Below, piece after piece: positions 3,551 through 5,399 of a stretch of 5,399 nt of DNA (within the stretch, counting starts at the first letter, position 1; every line of letters starts with the position of its first letter). This stretch comes from Patescibacteria group bacterium. GTDB lineage: Bacteria; Patescibacteriota; UBA1384; JAHJRZ01. The stretch is from NCBI GenBank assembly GCA_018830605.1, contig JAHJRZ010000011.1:1-5399 (forward strand), in the 5' to 3' direction. The position numbers were made by a program, and so were the translations under genes. Below the pieces are notes generated by a model. That model saw nothing but the letters and a program-made list of their open reading frames with translations. It made no database searches and had not been told where the DNA came from.

Positions 3551-4528
3551 TTAATTTTTAATCTTTTTTATCTCTAAATAAGCCAGTATCCAATAACTTG
3601 TTATGCCAGCCGTATAATAACCTGAAATCGCGAGCATTGCAAGGTAAATTATTAAAAAGGCAATAACCCCAATTATTATTCCGGCAATCAAATTAGCTAT
3701 CCCCGCCCCAATGGCGAGCAACCCAAAGGGTAAAACAACAACAAAAATAACAATACCGACGGCAAATATATAGACAAAATTAATAACTAAAGCCGCCAGC
3801 CAAAAGATAATTACTTCTTTAAAACGGGAATTAACCAGCTTAATCGCCGGCTTAATAGTAGAAATTACTCCCTGGTCCTCAACAATAAAAATCTGTGTCC
3901 AAAATTGAATAATGAGACCGACATAAATTACGGTAATTATCAAAATCAAAATTGCCGGAACCAGCCAAACAAAACCAAGAACAATATTAATCAAAAATAA
4001 AGGCACGGAGATTCCGCCGAGTATCAGAATTGCAAGAAGGAAAAAGATAAAGCTTAAAAGAGAGGCAGCGACAATGCGCCAGAAAAACCTCTTGCCATCG
4101 AAGAGCGCTTGAGAAAAATAAGTCGCCTCTCCCTTTTCAATGCGTGGTATCGACCTAATAATGCCCGCTCGGGCAAAAGTGCCAAAAACCAAAAGAGCGA
4201 TCGCAATTAAGACTAAAATTAAAATAACGAGAGCAATCCAATAAATATTATGGGAAATGAATTCAGAAAATTTATCAGTTGAAACCCCCAAAACCCTGGG
4301 CGCTCCTTTGAGCGTATCCAAAAGACGGGAAGATTTATCTGTATCTTTATTAAAAAGATTCTGTAAATCAGTTGATGAAGTAGAATAAGAAGAAAAATTT
4401 GAGCCTCCGCCTCCTGCAAATGAGGCGAGCACCCCCAGCCAAAATAAAAACCTGTACTTCCAGGGCAAAGTAAACGCTTTTTTAACGATTTCGAAATAAT
4501 TGATGCTCTCTTTTGATTCTTGCTTCAT
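3551..4528 (-). CDS. Polytopic membrane protein (325 aa), function unknown
   Basis: The protein has about six or seven hydrophobic segments: near residues 27-40, 95-117, 150-171, 174-208 (long, probably two), 238-266 and 268-302. The first two are separated by a polar Ser/Gly/Asp loop (41-93), which starts with GGGGS. A conserved-looking stretch FIVEDQGVISTIKPAIKL (214-231) followed by NSRFKEV recalls the amphipathic motif in DUF975-like and glycerophosphodiester-phosphodiesterase membrane-domain families, where a similar segment precedes each helix pair. That assignment is tentative. No catalytic or transport motif is seen. The start ATG (4528) lacks a Shine-Dalgarno; MKQES precedes a plausible cytoplasmic amphipathic helix NYFEIVKKAF. 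The stop codon TAA touches the first base of tRNA-Arg, so gene and tRNA are very likely on one transcript. The gene is divergent from the ATP-grasp gene. Confidence 0.83.
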   Translation of the reverse strand: MKQESKESINYFEIVKKAFTLPWKYRFLFWLGVLASFAGGGGSNFSSYSTSSTDLQNLFNKDTDKSSRLLDTLKGAPRVLGVSTDKFSEFISHNIYWIALVILILVLIAIALLVFGTFARAGIIRSIPRIEKGEATYFSQALFDGKRFFWRIVAASLLSFIFFLLAILILGGISVPLFLINIVLGFVWLVPAILILIITVIYVGLIIQFWTQIFIVEDQGVISTIKPAIKLVNSRFKEVIIFWLAALVINFVYIFAVGIVIFVVVLPFGLLAIGAGIANLIAGIIIGVIAFLIIYLAMLAISGYYTAGITSYWILAYLEIKKIKN

Positions 4529-4551
4529 AATACTTAATGATTAATACTGAT

Positions 4552-4581
4552 ATTATCTATAGGTTAGCACAAAAATATCAA
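4552..4581 (-). promoter_or_regulatory. Possible promoter of the membrane-protein gene
   Basis: On the minus strand TTGATA (4581-4576), an 18-base spacer and GATAAT (4557-4552) give a moderate match, leaving about 15 to 20 bases of leader before the ATG at 4528. Other AT-rich hexamers nearby could serve equally well. Confidence 0.38.
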
Positions 4582-4618
4582 ATAAAAAAGAGGGTGAGCC
4601 GGGAGGCGGGGGTTGAAT

Positions 4619-4667
4619 CCAAATGGCCTGAATTTGCTGTTAGGCTTGTTGGCCTTCATTTGGCCAA
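4619..4667. repeat. Overlapping inverted repeats in the divergent intergenic region
   Basis: CCAAATG (4619-4625) can pair with CATTTGG (4657-4663), while TTGGCC (4649-4654) can pair with GGCCAA (4662-4667) over a 7-base loop. The two pairings share bases, so only one can form at a time. The region lies between the predicted outward promoters, so it is more likely a protein-binding or repeat sequence than part of a leader. The rest of 4582-4688 shows nothing recognisable. Confidence 0.4.
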
Positions 4668-4688
4668 AACACATAATTTCAGGGGGTC

Positions 4689-4717
4689 TTGCCCTCTTGA
4701 GTAAATTTCTTTACAAT
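4689..4717 (+). promoter_or_regulatory. Promoter of the ATP-grasp gene
   Basis: TTGCCC (4689-4694) and TACAAT (4712-4717) are 17 bases apart, matching consensus at four and five of six positions. Transcription would start near 4724, leaving a short leader that carries the ribosome binding site. Confidence 0.52.
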
Positions 4718-4723
4718 AAAATT

Positions 4724-4732
4724 GGAGGTGAT
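4724..4732 (+). promoter_or_regulatory. Strong Shine-Dalgarno fixing the ATP-grasp start
   Basis: GGAGGTGAT complements nearly the whole anti-Shine-Dalgarno of 16S rRNA and lies just before the ATG at 4735. It is by far the best ribosome site in the window and contrasts with the leaderless-looking starts of the minus-strand genes. Confidence 0.85.
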
Positions 4733-4734
4733 AA

Positions 4735-5399
4735 ATGAAGATCGCTATTCTTGGCTGTGAGAGAAGCTGGTCAGTGAGAAAAATTGAAGAGATAGCCAAA
4801 AAACGAGGCCACCAAGTGACTTTTATTCGTGACCGCGATTTAGTGGTCAAGATTGATCCCAAGCTTGAAGTAAGTATCAACGGCATTAAAGATTTAAAAA
4901 ATTATGATGTGCTCTTGCGGCGCCGAATTGTTCACGGCTATCTGCAGTCTTTGATCGCGGCGAGATATATGCGACGTCATGGCAAGTTGGCCCTGCCGAC
5001 GAGGATCGATGTGGGCCAAGCGCTTGATGATAAAATGACCCAAGCAGTTAAACTGCATTCGGCCGGGGTTCGCCATCTGCCGGTCTTCCAGGCCTTGACG
5101 CGCAAGAATGCGCTGCGGCTTTTGAAAATGGTTGACTACCCAATTATTATTAAAGGCATCATTGGTACTAAAGGCAGGCAGGTTTTTAAAGTTAATACTA
5201 AGAGCGCCGCGCTTAAAATTATTAAAAAATATAGATACGCCAATGTCTTGATTCAAGAATTCGTCAATATCAAGCACGATCGACGGATTTTTGTCGTGGG
5301 CAAAAAAGTTCTCGGAGTTATGAAACGAATCATCCCCAAGGGCGAGTATCGCGCCAATATCGCTCAAGGAGCGAGAGCCGAAAAAGCGAAATTATCGAA
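4735..5399 (+). CDS. RimK-type ATP-grasp ligase, C-terminus beyond window
   Basis: The frame from ATG 4735 stays open to the end of the window (221 codons plus two bases). The N-terminus MKIAILGC starts a Rossmann-like pre-ATP-grasp domain (to about residue 95). LDDKMTQAVKLHSAGV (97-112) matches the DKxxTxxxLxxxGIP segment of RimK-like enzymes. The ATP-grasp core follows: PIIIKGIIGTKGRQVF (136-151) with Lys140 and the glycine-rich loop, LIQEFV (172-177), DRRIFVVGKKVLGVMKR (182-198), and RANIAQGARAEKAKL (206-220), the RimK/LysX-type R.N...G...... motif. This family joins an amino acid, often glutamate, to a carboxyl group through an acyl phosphate; the substrate here is unknown. Catalytic Asp, Glu and Asn metal ligands near the C-terminus are outside the window. 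Its GC content is clearly higher than that of the genes to the left. The two minus-strand frames across it are shadows. Confidence 0.88.
   Translation, partial: MKIAILGCERSWSVRKIEEIAKKRGHQVTFIRDRDLVVKIDPKLEVSINGIKDLKNYDVLLRRRIVHGYLQSLIAARYMRRHGKLALPTRIDVGQALDDKMTQAVKLHSAGVRHLPVFQALTRKNALRLLKMVDYPIIIKGIIGTKGRQVFKVNTKSAALKIIKKYRYANVLIQEFVNIKHDRRIFVVGKKVLGVMKRIIPKGEYRANIAQGARAEKAKLS

Noticed and set aside
4219..4419. Minus-strand 66-codon frame inside the membrane-protein gene
   Set aside because: It is wholly contained in the 325-residue gene in another register.
4601..4626. tRNA-like T-arm GGGGGTTGAATCC in the divergent spacer
   Set aside because: It resembles GGTTCGAATCC, but the T-stem does not pair properly and no anticodon arm or acceptor stem can be drawn.
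4656..5367. Two minus-strand frames opposite the ATP-grasp gene
   Set aside because: The plus strand carries an intact RimK-type protein with promoter and strong ribosome site; the minus frames have no family features.
1..5399. Alternative genetic code (UGA as glycine, known in some CPR lineages)
   Set aside because: The HAD gene ends at TGA at a sensible place, no in-frame TGA occurs inside any gene, and TAA/TAG are used too.

Overview
The window looks like a stretch of a small, AT-rich bacterial genome, most likely a Candidate Phyla Radiation (Patescibacteria) member. This is an inference. It rests on low GC over most of the window, short and poorly characterised proteins, small coiled-coil and zinc-ribbon membrane proteins, hairpin-rich repetitive spacers, and several genes that seem to be transcribed without a leader. 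The genetic code looks standard: TAA, TAG and TGA all serve as stops.

Layout: everything from 1 to about 4560 reads on the minus strand; one gene from 4735 reads on the plus strand and leaves the window. In minus-strand transcription order there is a polytopic membrane protein (4528-3551), a tRNA-Arg(UCU) abutting its stop codon, a one-helix zinc-ribbon protein (3428-3189), a tRNA-His(GUG), a small coiled-coil protein (2921-2562), a terminator hairpin, a HAD-superfamily protein (2486-1692), a second coiled-coil protein (1508-1110), a second terminator hairpin, a nucleotidyltransferase-fold protein (1041-463), and a toxin-antitoxin-like pair at the left edge: a 46-residue basic protein (339-199) overlapping by one base the start of a Doc/Fic toxin that is cut by the window edge. 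On the plus strand, after a divergent intergenic region, there is a RimK-type ATP-grasp ligase (4735-5399, incomplete) with a strong Shine-Dalgarno sequence.

The most interesting structure is a duplicated arrangement: [promoter, small coiled-coil gene, terminator hairpin, enzyme-like gene] occurs twice in tandem. The two coiled-coil proteins are diverged paralogues with a shared C-terminus. Their terminators have the same 11-nt loop and a compensatory base-pair change in the stem, and the similarity continues past the T-run toward the enzyme genes. A dispersed repeat occurs twice (373-414 and 1538-1620). In both copies its edge supplies the TTGAC of a -35 box, once for the antitoxin-like gene and once for a coiled-coil gene. 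A hairpin between 8-bp direct repeats and two arrays of 7-bp units occupy the spacers around the tRNAs. No CRISPR array, rRNA or insertion sequence is visible, and no gene-free stretch exceeds 300 bases.
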